From assembly GCF_003885045.1 (NCBI RefSeq), contig NZ_RHJS01000002.1, positions 4,953,302-5,017,301 on the forward strand: 64,000 nucleotides of DNA, given 5' to 3'. The stretch comes from Schaedlerella arabinosiphila (lineage in GTDB: Bacteria > Bacillota > Clostridia > Lachnospirales > Lachnospiraceae). The position numbers were made by a program, and so were the translations under genes. Of the stretch, positions 16,901 through 25,878 are shown piece by piece (the first letter of the stretch is position 1; every line of letters starts with the position of its first letter). The notes beneath the pieces are model-generated. The model was not told the DNA's origin. It saw nothing but the letters and a program-made list of their open reading frames with translations, and did no database searches.

Positions 16901-17431
16901 ATGAAAAAAATACATCTATTAAACCCGGAACAACAACAGTTTGCAGAGCAGAACCATCAGATCGTAGACCGTTTTCTCTCCAGGAAAAGGCTAGATGCAG
17001 AAGAGTTTTATGATGTCGTCATCTTTGGCTATCTGTTAGCCGTACAGGAATATCTGGAGAAACCCTGATTATCCGATTACGCCTTCAGTACCATCGCATG
17101 GCGGAACATGAATGACTGCCTCATCAATGAATATGCCTACTGGAACTGCGGGAAGCGGGCGGCTGTTACCGGTCCCTTAGAGGAGGAATACCTGTCCATT
17201 GACACGCTTCTCCCCAACCGGATGCAGCGGGCGGCAGAAACTATGGATAACCAGAAACTGCTGGTCAAGCTGCTTGCCTATATCACCCCGAAAGAACAGG
17301 AAGTGGTCCGCCTAAAAGCGGACGGCTACACCTATCAGGAGATTGCAGAGAAATGCAGCCTCACCGTATATGGCGTGGAAAGCCGTTTCAGCCGGATGCG
17401 CCGACGGTTACGAAGTCTTGCCCTGATGTAG
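16901..17431 (+). pseudogene. Sigma-70-like factor interrupted by an in-frame TGA
   Basis: A single frame from ATG 16901 (site AAAGGA) to the stop at 17431 encodes a sigma-like protein except for one TGA at 17066-17068. Upstream half: region 2-like helices (VDRFLSRKRLDAEEFYDVV, YLLAVQEYLEKP). Downstream half continues directly with LSDYAFSTIAWRNM, then a region 4 HTH (TYQEIAEKCSLTVYGVESRF). An ancestral CGA (Arg) changed to TGA fits. The ATG at 17108 in the second half has no ribosome binding site. Neighbouring genes use TGA as stop, so this is more likely a nonsense mutation than recoding. A split gene or readthrough remains possible. Confidence 0.7.
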
Positions 17432-17443
17432 AGGAGGATTCCT

Positions 17444-18499
17444 ATGAACGATTTGCAAATACAACGGGCGGCAGAGCTTCTTCAAAATGAATTTGGCCCG
17501 GAATGGCAAACCATTGCCGGGATGCTCGGTACGGAAGGATTACGGAAGCGTGTAGGAAAGGAGCTGACTTCCTTTATGGCGTTTCCGGAGCGCGGAAATG
17601 GCGGAGACAGCCACTGGAGAGGGAACTGCTCTCCGGAAGTGGTTGCTTCCATCCTGCGCTATGTTCTGGACTGCAAGCGTTACTACGGCAAAGATATAAG
17701 CCAGTTTACCATGATGGACCCCATGAGCGGTTCCGGAACTTCCCAGACTGTAGCAGACCAGTTTCAAGTACGGTCATTGCTTTATGACCTGAACCCGTCT
17801 CCAGCTTGCGGATATGGCAACTGGAACGCATTAAGAAATGATGTAGAGGATTCGGCAGACCTGATCTTTTTCCATCCGCCGTACCACGACATCATCAAAT
17901 ACAGTGGAAATATGTGGGGAAGGCCCCACCCGGATGACCTGTCAAGATGCGAGAATTACCAGGACTTCCTGGAAAAATTAAATTACTGTATCCGGAAGTT
18001 CTTCTTCGCACTGCGCAAAGACGGCAGGCTCGCGGTACTGGTGGGGGATATCCGCAAAGACGGCCATTTCTACAGCATGCAGAACGACCTGATGCGCATG
18101 GGAGACTTTGAATCCTTTCTTGTGAAAGGCCAGTTCAACTGCGTATCAGATAACCGCAGGTACAAAAAACCGTTCATCCCGGTCGTCACGGAATATGTGC
18201 TGATACTAAAGAAAGCCGATTCCCTGACAGTCCCCTTTTCCTGCAGGCAGGAAGGCTGCCTGTCGGTAAGCAGGACGGACCTCCAGACGATCACCTGGCA
18301 CCATCTGATCCGGATGACCATGGAAAGCATGGGAGGGACAGCGGCATTATCGGATCTATACGATCTTCTGCGGGGCCATCCCAAAGCACGGAAGAATCCG
18401 CACTATGAGGACCGGATCCGGGCAACCATCTACGAGCATCCGGATCAGTATCTCCGGACAGCCCAGGGATGCTACCGCTTAAATTATGCCGTGGCATAA
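17444..18499 (+). CDS. Orphan DNA methyltransferase (N4/N6 type)
   Basis: A 351-residue SAM-dependent DNA methylase. Motif I is DPMSGSGT near residues 92-99, and the catalytic motif IV is FFHPPYHDI near 144-152. It carries HPPY where DPPY or NPPY is usual, so base specificity is uncertain. The C-terminal 90 residues look like a small winged-helix (SDLYDLLRGHPKARKN). No restriction endonuclease is adjacent, so an element-protective or regulatory methylase is likely. Starts 13 bases after the sigma-like frame, with site AGAGGAGG. Confidence 0.75.
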   Translation: MNDLQIQRAAELLQNEFGPEWQTIAGMLGTEGLRKRVGKELTSFMAFPERGNGGDSHWRGNCSPEVVASILRYVLDCKRYYGKDISQFTMMDPMSGSGTSQTVADQFQVRSLLYDLNPSPACGYGNWNALRNDVEDSADLIFFHPPYHDIIKYSGNMWGRPHPDDLSRCENYQDFLEKLNYCIRKFFFALRKDGRLAVLVGDIRKDGHFYSMQNDLMRMGDFESFLVKGQFNCVSDNRRYKKPFIPVVTEYVLILKKADSLTVPFSCRQEGCLSVSRTDLQTITWHHLIRMTMESMGGTAALSDLYDLLRGHPKARKNPHYEDRIRATIYEHPDQYLRTAQGCYRLNYAVA

Positions 18500-18572
18500 A
18501 AGCATAAAACAAACAAAATCCAACATGGAACTGAAAACAAATCCACAATTTTAAGAAAGGAAGACATCTACT

Positions 18573-18824
18573 ATGAAAAGACACCGAAAACAAGAACTGC
18601 AGAATACCAGGAAAGCAACCGTCACCATGACAGGCACCCCATCTCTGCCTCTCCGTGTCGGAGAAAACGCATGGATCCGTACCCGTCACCAGTTCTTTAC
18701 GACTTCTATGATATTAAAGATCCTGGAGGTAGCAGAGGACGGCATAAAATTTGAGACCTGCAATACCATTTACAATCTCAGATATGAAACTGTTCCTGCC
18801 GAGAGCGGGGTGATATGCGCTTGA
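18573..18824 (+). CDS. Hypothetical protein, 83 aa
   Basis: A basic 83-residue protein with site AAGAAAGGAAG. No recognised domain; beta-rich (GENAWIRTRHQFF, KFETCNTIYNLRYE). Its end overlaps the next gene by 10 bases, indicating translational coupling. Confidence 0.6.
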   Translation: MKRHRKQELQNTRKATVTMTGTPSLPLRVGENAWIRTRHQFFTTSMILKILEVAEDGIKFETCNTIYNLRYETVPAESGVICA

Positions 18825-19432
18825 CAAAGATCCATGAACTGGGAAGCAGCCTTCAAAAGCTGCTTTCCACCCTAAAGAAAAACCGTGAGATGATCCCCCT
18901 TGAAGTTCTGAGGTCCCATTACCGGCAGCCTTATTATGCCCTGATCCGGCAGATCAACGGCACTGCATCTGCATTTGTGAAGGCGGTCCTTACCGACCGG
19001 CTTATCATGAATCCGGATATTTCTATAGAAGAGCAGGCGGCGGTCATCAATCAGGTGATCGCAGATTCCGGCATGGAACAGCAGATGAGTTCCTGCATTT
19101 CCATGACCTACAGTGCGGATCAGCTTTATCAGATGGCGCTGGAACTCCGGCAGAAGATTGAATGTGCCTTATGGCCATATATCGACCTAAAAACCTGCCT
19201 GGTGTTTGACCTGGACAATCCGGATGCGGAACCTGTCACTTATAACACTTTGACCAGACAGATCTGCAGGAATGGGAGCTGGGAGAATCAGGAATTAGAT
19301 CTTCAATGGAAATTTATCTTTTACCCAAATACAAGGATTTATCCAGACAATGAATTACCCAAAGAAGAAAAGGAGACAAATCACTATGACTACACAAATG
19401 GAACGGAAAACAACTGCACGCCTGTCAGATAA
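18815..19432 (+). CDS. Hypothetical protein, 205 aa
   Basis: A 205-residue, mostly helical protein (LQKLLSTLKKNREMIPLEVLR, IEEQAAVINQVIADSG) with a Tyr/Trp-rich C-terminal part. No recognised domain. The start has GAGCGGGGTG upstream and overlaps the previous gene; its end overlaps the following gene by 47 bases. Part of a run of small unknown genes of the large element. Confidence 0.6.
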   Translation: MRLTKIHELGSSLQKLLSTLKKNREMIPLEVLRSHYRQPYYALIRQINGTASAFVKAVLTDRLIMNPDISIEEQAAVINQVIADSGMEQQMSSCISMTYSADQLYQMALELRQKIECALWPYIDLKTCLVFDLDNPDAEPVTYNTLTRQICRNGSWENQELDLQWKFIFYPNTRIYPDNELPKEEKETNHYDYTNGTENNCTPVR

Positions 19433-19937
19433 AGAAATGGAGAAAATCTACCGCATACGGCAGCGTTTTTACTGGGAAATGGATTTTATCAGCCGCTGCA
19501 GGGAACGTAAACTGGAAGAAATTGGCTTATGCAACCTTCCTTACCAAACGCTTCCGGAGGAGAAAAAGCTTCTTGACCTGGCCTATGAACTCTATAACAA
19601 TATGGAAGACTCTAATACGACCTATAATGTGACACTTGATCTTGTCATTGATGAGATTGAACGCCGGATACAGGATAACCGGATTGTTACTGCTGCGGAA
19701 CCTCCCGGAAATCCACGGGTTGTTATTATCATTGAGGACGGAATTGTCAGTACAGTGCTGGCATCGGATCCGGATATCCAGATTGACATTATTGAGCTGG
19801 ACCGAAATTATGCGGATTCCGAGCTTCGTTCTTCTACTTATGATGCTGCCCTAAAAGAACCCGGCCTTCAAAACTGCAGTTACTCACTGCATGTGCCAGG
19901 TTATGAGCAGGAAATGGAAACAGAGGTGGATGAGTAA
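19386..19937 (+). CDS. Hypothetical protein, 183 aa
   Basis: A 183-residue protein beginning MTTQMERKTTARLSDKEMEK. The start at 19386 is chosen for its AAGGAGA site, within the end of the previous gene. N-terminal half is helical and basic; the C-terminal half is acidic. The stop overlaps the next start by one base. Unknown function. Confidence 0.6.
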   Translation: MTTQMERKTTARLSDKEMEKIYRIRQRFYWEMDFISRCRERKLEEIGLCNLPYQTLPEEKKLLDLAYELYNNMEDSNTTYNVTLDLVIDEIERRIQDNRIVTAAEPPGNPRVVIIIEDGIVSTVLASDPDIQIDIIELDRNYADSELRSSTYDAALKEPGLQNCSYSLHVPGYEQEMETEVDE

Positions 19938-20527
19938 TGGCAAATATCTGTTGTGATGACGTCTATTTCTATTCACAATCCAATCCGGAACATCTGGCTG
20001 CATTGTGGGAAGACCTGGAGACATCCATCGTTTTCTGCCGCAATGAAGATCTGGCAGGGATCAGGAACCTGTTTGAATTAAAGGGTATTCCCACAGAAAG
20101 TCTCTCCCTCCGGGGAACGGTCATCGCTATGGAACGGAATCCGGATAATATCCTTCTCAGTACTTCTGCCGCATGGTCTCCGCTTTATGGGGCATACCAT
20201 GCGATTGCCGAAGCTTATCAGGTGGATTTTGTCATGCAGAGCATCGAGCCGGGTTGCAGGACCTATATCAATACCGATCATTCCGGCCAGTATTTCCCAG
20301 ACCATTATGCAGTATCCATACAAGACGAAACTTTCCTGACACCAACAGGTATTCCGGTGAGTGAGAAACTGGAATATGGAGAACTGTTTACTACGGATGC
20401 CGCTCTGCTGGAACACTTTGCCGAGATGGGATATCCTGCAGATACACTGAAAATGCTGGAGACGCTTTTGGAAGATACGAGAATGGAGGTTCACTGCTTT
20501 GAAGATCCTTATTCCCTGAATGACTGA
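19937..20527 (+). CDS. Hypothetical protein, 196 aa (Api92/DUF1281-like possible)
   Basis: A 196-residue acidic protein beginning MANICCDDVYFYSQSNPEHL. The opening pattern, a short strand followed by a helix counting and comparing residues, resembles the ferredoxin-like N-terminal domains of phage Api92-type proteins, but I am not certain. One-base overlap with the previous stop indicates coupling. Confidence 0.55.
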   Translation: MANICCDDVYFYSQSNPEHLAALWEDLETSIVFCRNEDLAGIRNLFELKGIPTESLSLRGTVIAMERNPDNILLSTSAAWSPLYGAYHAIAEAYQVDFVMQSIEPGCRTYINTDHSGQYFPDHYAVSIQDETFLTPTGIPVSEKLEYGELFTTDAALLEHFAEMGYPADTLKMLETLLEDTRMEVHCFEDPYSLND

Positions 20528-20547
20528 CAGACGAGGAGGCATGATGT

Positions 20548-20790
20548 ATGAAGCTATATGTATTATGCAGTTATGGAGATGGATTGAACGATCCCGATGT
20601 CTCCACAGATTATCAGGAACTCTATGAAAAGATGGAGAAAAGTTTCCGCATGACACGGGATCACGTTTCCCAGACAGAAGAAGAACAGGAGAATACCTAT
20701 CTGAGCGGATACAGTGCCAGGGCTGTCATACAAGGTGACTGGATGGAATGGTCTATTACGGAGTTGGAACTTCCAATATCCAACCTGTGA
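20548..20790 (+). CDS. Hypothetical protein, 80 aa
   Basis: An 80-residue acidic protein (MKLYVLCSYGDGLNDPDVST...). Site GAGGAGG is 8-10 bases before the ATG. A terminator-like hairpin follows at 20816. No recognised domain. Confidence 0.55.
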   Translation: MKLYVLCSYGDGLNDPDVSTDYQELYEKMEKSFRMTRDHVSQTEEEQENTYLSGYSARAVIQGDWMEWSITELELPISNL

Positions 20791-20815
20791 TAAATCAAAA
20801 AAACAAATATATACT

Positions 20816-20840
20816 GAGCCGCTTGATTTCAGGGCGGCTC
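20816..20840 (+). terminator. Terminator hairpin
   Basis: Stem GAGCCGC / GCGGCTC with an 11-base loop, then ATTTCTG. It closes the run of small genes that began with the methylase. The same stem sequence recurs at 21224. Confidence 0.65.
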
Positions 20841-20966
20841 ATTTCTGTCAGCAAAGCCCGAAAAACCGTGATTTGCTTTTTCAATTGGATAGGCGCAAAC
20901 TTTTTGCTATAATAAATTTACAATTATGGAGATAACCATATTTGAAATTCGCAAGGAGGTTCGCTC

Positions 20967-21212
20967 ATGGTGGAAGGAAAGTATTTTTTTAATGGAAAAG
21001 ATATTACTATGAATATGTTCATCCAGATTCGGGATGTGATTGATATTATTCAGGAAACAACCGGGTTAAATTTCCCGGATGCGACTTTGGCTTTTTATGA
21101 ATCCCAAACATACAAAGCCCTTCAGAACACGGAGAACACCCTATGGGCAGAATCTGCCGGTTATATTGCAGACCGGTATTTTGAGGAATGTACAGAAACA
21201 AACTGTATTTAA
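20967..21212 (+). CDS. Hypothetical protein, 81 aa
   Basis: An 81-residue helical protein (IRDVIDIIQETTGLNFPDAT, FYESQTYKALQNTENTLWAE) with site CAAGGAGG. The pattern FYxSxTYxxL resembles small proteins found beside toxin-antitoxin or DUF3791-type genes, but no partner is adjacent, so I leave it unnamed. A terminator follows immediately. Confidence 0.55.
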   Translation: MVEGKYFFNGKDITMNMFIQIRDVIDIIQETTGLNFPDATLAFYESQTYKALQNTENTLWAESAGYIADRYFEECTETNCI

Positions 21213-21223
21213 GGAAATATTAC

Positions 21224-21250
21224 GAGCCGCTCATATTGGGCGGCTCTTTT
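21224..21250 (+). terminator. Rho-independent terminator
   Basis: Stem GAGCCGC / GCGGCTC, 9-base loop, followed by TTTT. It ends the 81-residue gene's transcript. Confidence 0.75.
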
Positions 21251-21345
21251 CAGCAACATACAAAAAGGTTTTTACCTGCAAAACTCATGCGCACGATGAT
21301 CTCATTGCGGTATCTGTCTTATATGCCGCTGCACATCCCTTATGG

Positions 21346-21906
21346 CTAACAGTACCTGATATAATAGTCTTCCAGGGAAATATTACATTCTTCCCTTGCG
21401 GCTACAAACTGGTATTCTTTTATCAGTTTCTGTCTCTCTCCGGCATCCTTCTGGATCTTCATGAGGATAGAAGCAACCTCAAAATCCTCATAGATATGGC
21501 AAATTAATACATCCATCAACTCCCTCAATACCGGCAATCGTTCATACTCTGATTTTAAATCAATCCGTAGAATCCCCATCTGCTTTCCGTCAACCGCATA
21601 CTTCAGAGATGGGCACACTTCCATCGTTCCAATCAGTAACCCGGTCTTCCTATCCAGAACACTCCACCTGACAAAATCTTTTGCCTCGTATCGGCTCAGC
21701 CAGTATTCCACACATCCCCGGAACTTATCCTTATCCGTATAATAAAAATCATCTCCACAGCAGTCCCCGTTAAAAAAGCGTGCTGCTTCCGGATCGGAAT
21801 AACAGGAAAACAGCCCCTCTGCATCTTCTGCCTCCAGTTTTCTTATCTTGAAATGTCCGGTTTCATATTCTGGACATATAGTAAATACATCCATGTTCTG
21901 TCTCAT
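21346..21906 (-). CDS. GNAT-family N-acetyltransferase
   Basis: A 186-residue protein with the layout of RimJ/RimL-type acetyltransferases: an N-terminal beta strand reading FKIRKLEAEDAEGLFSCYSD, a central TGLLIGTMEVCPSL strand, and a helix-rich acetyl-CoA end. The start at 21906 (MRQNMDVF) has GGTGGAGA upstream; the longer upstream extension lacks similarity. It is the only minus-strand gene in this stretch, and its AT-rich upstream flank suggests a separate insertion. Substrate unknown. Confidence 0.75.
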   Translation of the reverse strand: MRQNMDVFTICPEYETGHFKIRKLEAEDAEGLFSCYSDPEAARFFNGDCCGDDFYYTDKDKFRGCVEYWLSRYEAKDFVRWSVLDRKTGLLIGTMEVCPSLKYAVDGKQMGILRIDLKSEYERLPVLRELMDVLICHIYEDFEVASILMKIQKDAGERQKLIKEYQFVAAREECNISLEDYYIRYC

Positions 21907-22406
21907 CGTCTCCACCCTTTTTATCCTGCAGTAATTTGCCCATATATATCTGGCATTAGCTCCCATTATATAGAACATACATTCTTTTATCAAGTAGATA
22001 TTTCCAATCCTCTTTTCCAAATTTTGGCAGCCTTTGTATATAGTATCCCCAATATTTAGTATTATATACACAGATAAATCAATATTTTGTATTTTGTTAT
22101 TTGACACCATCAAGATATAGTGGTAATATGATATTGTAATTATTTTTTGTGTCAGTCCGAAAAGGATATCACACGCAGTTTAGGTTTGTATATGAAGTCA
22201 GGAGAATCACTATGCCCGGCATAGGATCTTCTGGCTTTTTTTGTTTGTAGAAGGGAAGATGTCTCTTTTGCATTTTGCAGGTTTTCTGCATTTAATGGGA
22301 GAATGGACGCTTATGGTGTACATTCTCTTTTTTTGCCTGAACGCAGACGGAAGGAGGATGAGTAAACAATCCCTTCGGATGACACCACAAGAAAAGGAGG
22401 TCTCAC
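21907..22406. other. Intergenic region, AT-rich, no supported gene
   Basis: About 500 bases between the acetyltransferase and the DUF5688 gene. The left half is AT-rich promoter-like DNA. The right half has short frames with ribosome-binding-like sequences (for example a 12-codon frame at about 22212) but nothing convincing; it may be a leader region for the 22407 gene. Confidence 0.4.
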
Positions 22407-23348
22407 ATGACATACGAAACATTTAGGAACGAGGTTTTACAGGGCTTACAGAGCCGGGAGATTGGCAATGTCAGTCTCAGCCTCACAAAGACACTGAAAT
22501 CCAATGGGGAGATGAAGCACGGGGTTGTGTTCAAAAGCCCTTCCTCAAATACTTCTCCCACAATCTATCTGGAAGAATTCTATGAATTTTATCAGGCAAC
22601 AAAGGACTTTGATACCGTGATTGACCGGCTTTCAGACCTGTACCGCTCTTTGCCGGTGATACAGGTAAATGAAACGGAACTCTATGATTTCTCTACTGCC
22701 AAAAGCAAGATCATTATGAAGCTGGTCAACACAGAGAAAAACCGTACATTCTTGGAAACAGTCCCGCATATCCCATTCCAGGACCTGTCTATCGTCTACT
22801 ATTATCTCATCGGGAAATCGGACAGGATGCTCCTGGATATGCCAGTCCGGGATGGGCTGTTAAAGAAATGGGAGATTGATACTCTTAAGCTGCATCAGCA
22901 GGCGTTGGCAAATTATAACCGTTTGCTGCCAGTAAAATTCGGCAATTTGGATCAGTTTCTTCTGGACAGAGGTTTGCTGGAAAACGAGTATTATGCGGCT
23001 CTTTCTGCCAATGACTACACTAATTCCATGTATTTTTTAACAAATGACTTTTTCTCAAACGGCGCTGTCTTAATGACCTGCAAAAACCTGATGGATAAGA
23101 TTGCAGATTTCTTTGAAGAGGACTTCTACATTATCCCAAGCAGTATCCATGAAGTGCTTTTGTTCCCAAAATCCAAGGCTCCTTCCAAAGAGAAGCTGGA
23201 TCAGATGATACAGGAGGTTAACCGGGATTATCTGGACCCGGCAGAATATCTGTCTGACCACGCTTATTATTACAGCAGATCAGGTCAGGATTCAAATGGT
23301 TATGTCATTCAAAACCTGTTCCAGCGTCTGCCCGGAACTATTTCTTAG
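22407..23348 (+). CDS. DUF5688 family protein
   Basis: A 313-residue protein matching my recollection of the DUF5688 family, widespread in Lachnospiraceae elements: MTYETFRNEVLQGLQSR at the start, IYLEEFYEFYQAT near 50, a VPHIPFQDLSIVYYYL segment, and DFYIIPSSIHEVLL near the C-terminus. Family function is unknown. Site AAAAGGAGG precedes the ATG. The DNA ligase gene follows 37 bases later, so they are likely co-transcribed. Confidence 0.75.
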   Translation: MTYETFRNEVLQGLQSREIGNVSLSLTKTLKSNGEMKHGVVFKSPSSNTSPTIYLEEFYEFYQATKDFDTVIDRLSDLYRSLPVIQVNETELYDFSTAKSKIIMKLVNTEKNRTFLETVPHIPFQDLSIVYYYLIGKSDRMLLDMPVRDGLLKKWEIDTLKLHQQALANYNRLLPVKFGNLDQFLLDRGLLENEYYAALSANDYTNSMYFLTNDFFSNGAVLMTCKNLMDKIADFFEEDFYIIPSSIHEVLLFPKSKAPSKEKLDQMIQEVNRDYLDPAEYLSDHAYYYSRSGQDSNGYVIQNLFQRLPGTIS

Positions 23349-23385
23349 GAATACCCCAAAACAACAAAAAGAAAGGACGAATATC

Positions 23386-25386
23386 ATGAACCAGATTCAG
23401 GAAATCACATCTCTGGTGCAGGAATTAAATGAGCACAGAAATGCTTATTATAACCTAAACGCACCAACGATCACGGACAAAGAATATGACCAGTTATTTG
23501 ACAAGCTTCAGAAGCTGGAAGAGGAGACCGGATTCATCCTCTCCAATTCCCCGACTCAGACCGTGGGCTATTACCCGGTCAGCAGTCTTTCAAAAGTGCA
23601 GCATCCCATCCCTTTGCTTTCCTTAGATAAGACCAAGCAGGTGACGGAGATCACAGCGCTTCTTGCCAGGAACCCGGCATTACTGATGCTGAAGCTGGAC
23701 GGACTTACGACCAAACTGGTGTATGAGGACGGGCATCTGATACAGGCTTCCACCCGTGGAAATGGAGAAGTCGGCGAAGAAATTACCCACAATCTCCCTG
23801 CCTATCAGAATGTCCCCTTATCAATCCCTTACCGGAAACGCCTGGTCATCACCGGGGAATCCTACATCCACATCAATGACTTTGAACGTCTCAAAGAAAC
23901 ACTCACAGACAGCAACGGAAAGAAATTCCGTAATGCGCGCAATCTTGTCTCAGGCACAGTACGGAGCCTGAATCCGGAAACCTGCGCAAAACGCTGCGTC
24001 TATTTCTCGCCATTCAATGTATTAGAAGGGCTGGATGAAAGTCCCTACAGCGACAGCAGGCAGATGCGGCTTTCGCTTTTAAAGGAGCTTGGCTTTGATA
24101 CCTGCCCCTATATTTCTATAGAAGGGCCGGCGCCGACAGAAGAACTGGCTGCCACCAGTATCGACATGCTGGTAACCGAAGCTTCCAGGCGGCACATCCC
24201 GATTGACGGCATCGTTGCAGTCTTCGACAGCCTCAGTTACTCCAAAAGCTGCGGGAAGACAGGACACCATTACAAGGACGGGCTTGCTTACAAGTTTGAG
24301 GATGAGCAGTATGAGACCATTTTGCGAAACATTGAATGGACGCCTACCCGCTTCGGAGAGATTGCGCCGGTCGGTGTTTTTGACACGGTTGAGATCGACG
24401 GCTGTGAAGTATCACGGGCATCCCTGCATAACTTAAGCTTCATAAAGAATCTGGAGCTGGTTCCAGGGTGCAGGATCCTGATCTCCAAACGGAACATGAT
24501 CATTCCCCACATCGAGGAAAATCTGGACCGGGGAAGATATCAGGATATGGTCCCGCCGCTCTGCCCGTGCTGCCAGTCGGCCACCTTGATTAAACGGCGG
24601 AAAACCAGCGACGGCAGAATCGTGGAGACTGTCCACTGCAACAATTCGGCATTTGACAGCCAGATCCTGCGGAAGTTTGAGCATTTCGTGGGGAAGAAGG
24701 CTATGGATATCGAAGGACTCTCTTCAGCTACGTTGGAGAAGTTCTTAGAGCTAGGCTATCTGGATTCCTTTCAGGATCTGTACCATCTGGATCTGTACCG
24801 CGAGGATATTCTTGCACTGGACGGATTTGGCGAGAAATCCTATGAACGCCTCTGGAGCGCCATTACCAGAAGCCGGGAGACAGACTTCGTGCATTTCCTG
24901 GTAGCAATGGACATCCCCATGGTGGGGCGTACCAAAAGCCGTATTTTAAATACCGTATTTTCCGGAAACCTTCATGACTTTGAAGCCGCTGCTGTCGGCA
25001 GTTATGACTTTACAGCGCTGGAGGACTTCGGGGAGATACTGAACCACAACATTCACACATGGTTTTCCAACGAAGAAAACTTGTGTTTATGGAAAGAATT
25101 ACAGAAAGAACTTACATTCAAATCAAAGGAGGAACACATCATGAGAGAAGTAAAAGAAAATCCATTTATGGGACGAACAGTTGTTGCGACAGGAAAGCTT
25201 ACGCATTTTACCCGCGACGGTATCAACACAAAGATCCTGGAGCTTGGAGGAAAACCCGGAAGCTCCGTAACGAAAAAAACCGATTACCTGATCTGCGGGG
25301 AGAAGGCAGGAAGCAAGCTGAAAAAGGCCCAGGAGCTGAACATTCCGGTTCTGACAGAAGAGCAGTTCCTGGAGATGATTGCGTAA
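23386..25386 (+). CDS. ligA: NAD-dependent DNA ligase
   Basis: A 666-residue LigA-like ligase. It has the NAD-binding Ia domain (HRNAYYNLNAPTITDKEYD), adenylation lysine in LKLDG (about residue 103), OB-fold, a zinc finger with CPCC (about 394) whose second half reads CNNSAF rather than the usual two cysteines, HhH helices and a C-terminal BRCT domain (586-666). It would seal nicks in element replication. The start at 23386 has GAAAGGA. The BRCT domain is preceded by an in-frame internal start with a strong Shine-Dalgarno (see 25125). The host will have its own ligA, so this is an accessory copy. Confidence 0.85.
   Translation: MNQIQEITSLVQELNEHRNAYYNLNAPTITDKEYDQLFDKLQKLEEETGFILSNSPTQTVGYYPVSSLSKVQHPIPLLSLDKTKQVTEITALLARNPALLMLKLDGLTTKLVYEDGHLIQASTRGNGEVGEEITHNLPAYQNVPLSIPYRKRLVITGESYIHINDFERLKETLTDSNGKKFRNARNLVSGTVRSLNPETCAKRCVYFSPFNVLEGLDESPYSDSRQMRLSLLKELGFDTCPYISIEGPAPTEELAATSIDMLVTEASRRHIPIDGIVAVFDSLSYSKSCGKTGHHYKDGLAYKFEDEQYETILRNIEWTPTRFGEIAPVGVFDTVEIDGCEVSRASLHNLSFIKNLELVPGCRILISKRNMIIPHIEENLDRGRYQDMVPPLCPCCQSATLIKRRKTSDGRIVETVHCNNSAFDSQILRKFEHFVGKKAMDIEGLSSATLEKFLELGYLDSFQDLYHLDLYREDILALDGFGEKSYERLWSAITRSRETDFVHFLVAMDIPMVGRTKSRILNTVFSGNLHDFEAAAVGSYDFTALEDFGEILNHNIHTWFSNEENLCLWKELQKELTFKSKEEHIMREVKENPFMGRTVVATGKLTHFTRDGINTKILELGGKPGSSVTKKTDYLICGEKAGSKLKKAQELNIPVLTEEQFLEMIA
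25125..25143 (+). promoter_or_regulatory. Internal ribosome binding site for a separate BRCT-domain protein
   Basis: AAAGGAGG (25125-25132) lies 8 bases before an in-frame ATG at 25141 inside the ligase gene. Translation from it would give an 81-residue protein (MREVKENPFMGRTVVATGKL...) that is exactly the BRCT domain. Confidence 0.5.
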
Positions 25387-25418
25387 CCAGCACTTATCAC
25401 ATAATAAGGGAAACAGCC

Positions 25419-25802
25419 ATGAAAGAAAAGATTTATGAACTATGCCCGCACTGCAATGCGGAGGTCTCGGTCTTATGGGATACAGCGTCACAAGGGTATC
25501 TGACAAACTGCCCTTCCTGCGGCAAGCGCTTACTGCTCTGCAGTGAATGTGTAAACCGTGACGGCTGTGACTATGATCAGGAATCCGGTCTGTGCAGACG
25601 GGTGGTAGAAGCCATGTGGAAGGAGCTTTCTGATATACCTTTGGAAGTCCCGGACGCCGGAGACGAATTCTTTGCAGAACCATTTACACTGCAGGGGATC
25701 TCATTTCCGGCCGGAATCACACGGACAGAACTCTGGCACTGGTTTGATGACCGCCATCCGAAAGGCGTGGCATATTTACTGTATGGATTACGAAAAGAAT
25801 AA
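25419..25802 (+). CDS. Zinc-ribbon protein, 127 aa
   Basis: A 127-residue protein with two zinc-ribbon halves, CPHC and CPSC, plus CSEC and a further Cys pair (GLCRRV). The rest is acidic, with a WFDDRHPKGVAYLL motif at the end. AAGGG precedes the ATG. It lies 32 bases after the ligase. Nucleic-acid or protein binding is likely; specific role unknown. Confidence 0.65.
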   Translation: MKEKIYELCPHCNAEVSVLWDTASQGYLTNCPSCGKRLLLCSECVNRDGCDYDQESGLCRRVVEAMWKELSDIPLEVPDAGDEFFAEPFTLQGISFPAGITRTELWHWFDDRHPKGVAYLLYGLRKE

Positions 25803-25832
25803 GCAAAGAGAATCATTAGATAAGAGAATGGG

Positions 25833-25857
25833 AAGGTATGGCTTGATGCCATACCTT
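25833..25857 (+). terminator. Terminator between zinc-ribbon gene and next gene
   Basis: Perfect 10-bp stem AAGGTATGGC / GCCATACCTT with loop TTGAT, followed by TCTTTTC. Confidence 0.75.
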
Positions 25858-25878
25858 TCTTTTCGGAAGGGAAAAATT

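Noticed and set aside
17444..18499. HPPY in place of DPPY/NPPY in the methylase as evidence of inactivity
   Set aside because: HPPY-type variants occur in this kind of element methylase as far as I recall, so it is noted but not treated as a defect.
22241..22426. A 61-residue frame upstream of the DUF5688 gene
   Set aside because: No clear ribosome binding site and no protein pattern; overlaps the next gene's start.
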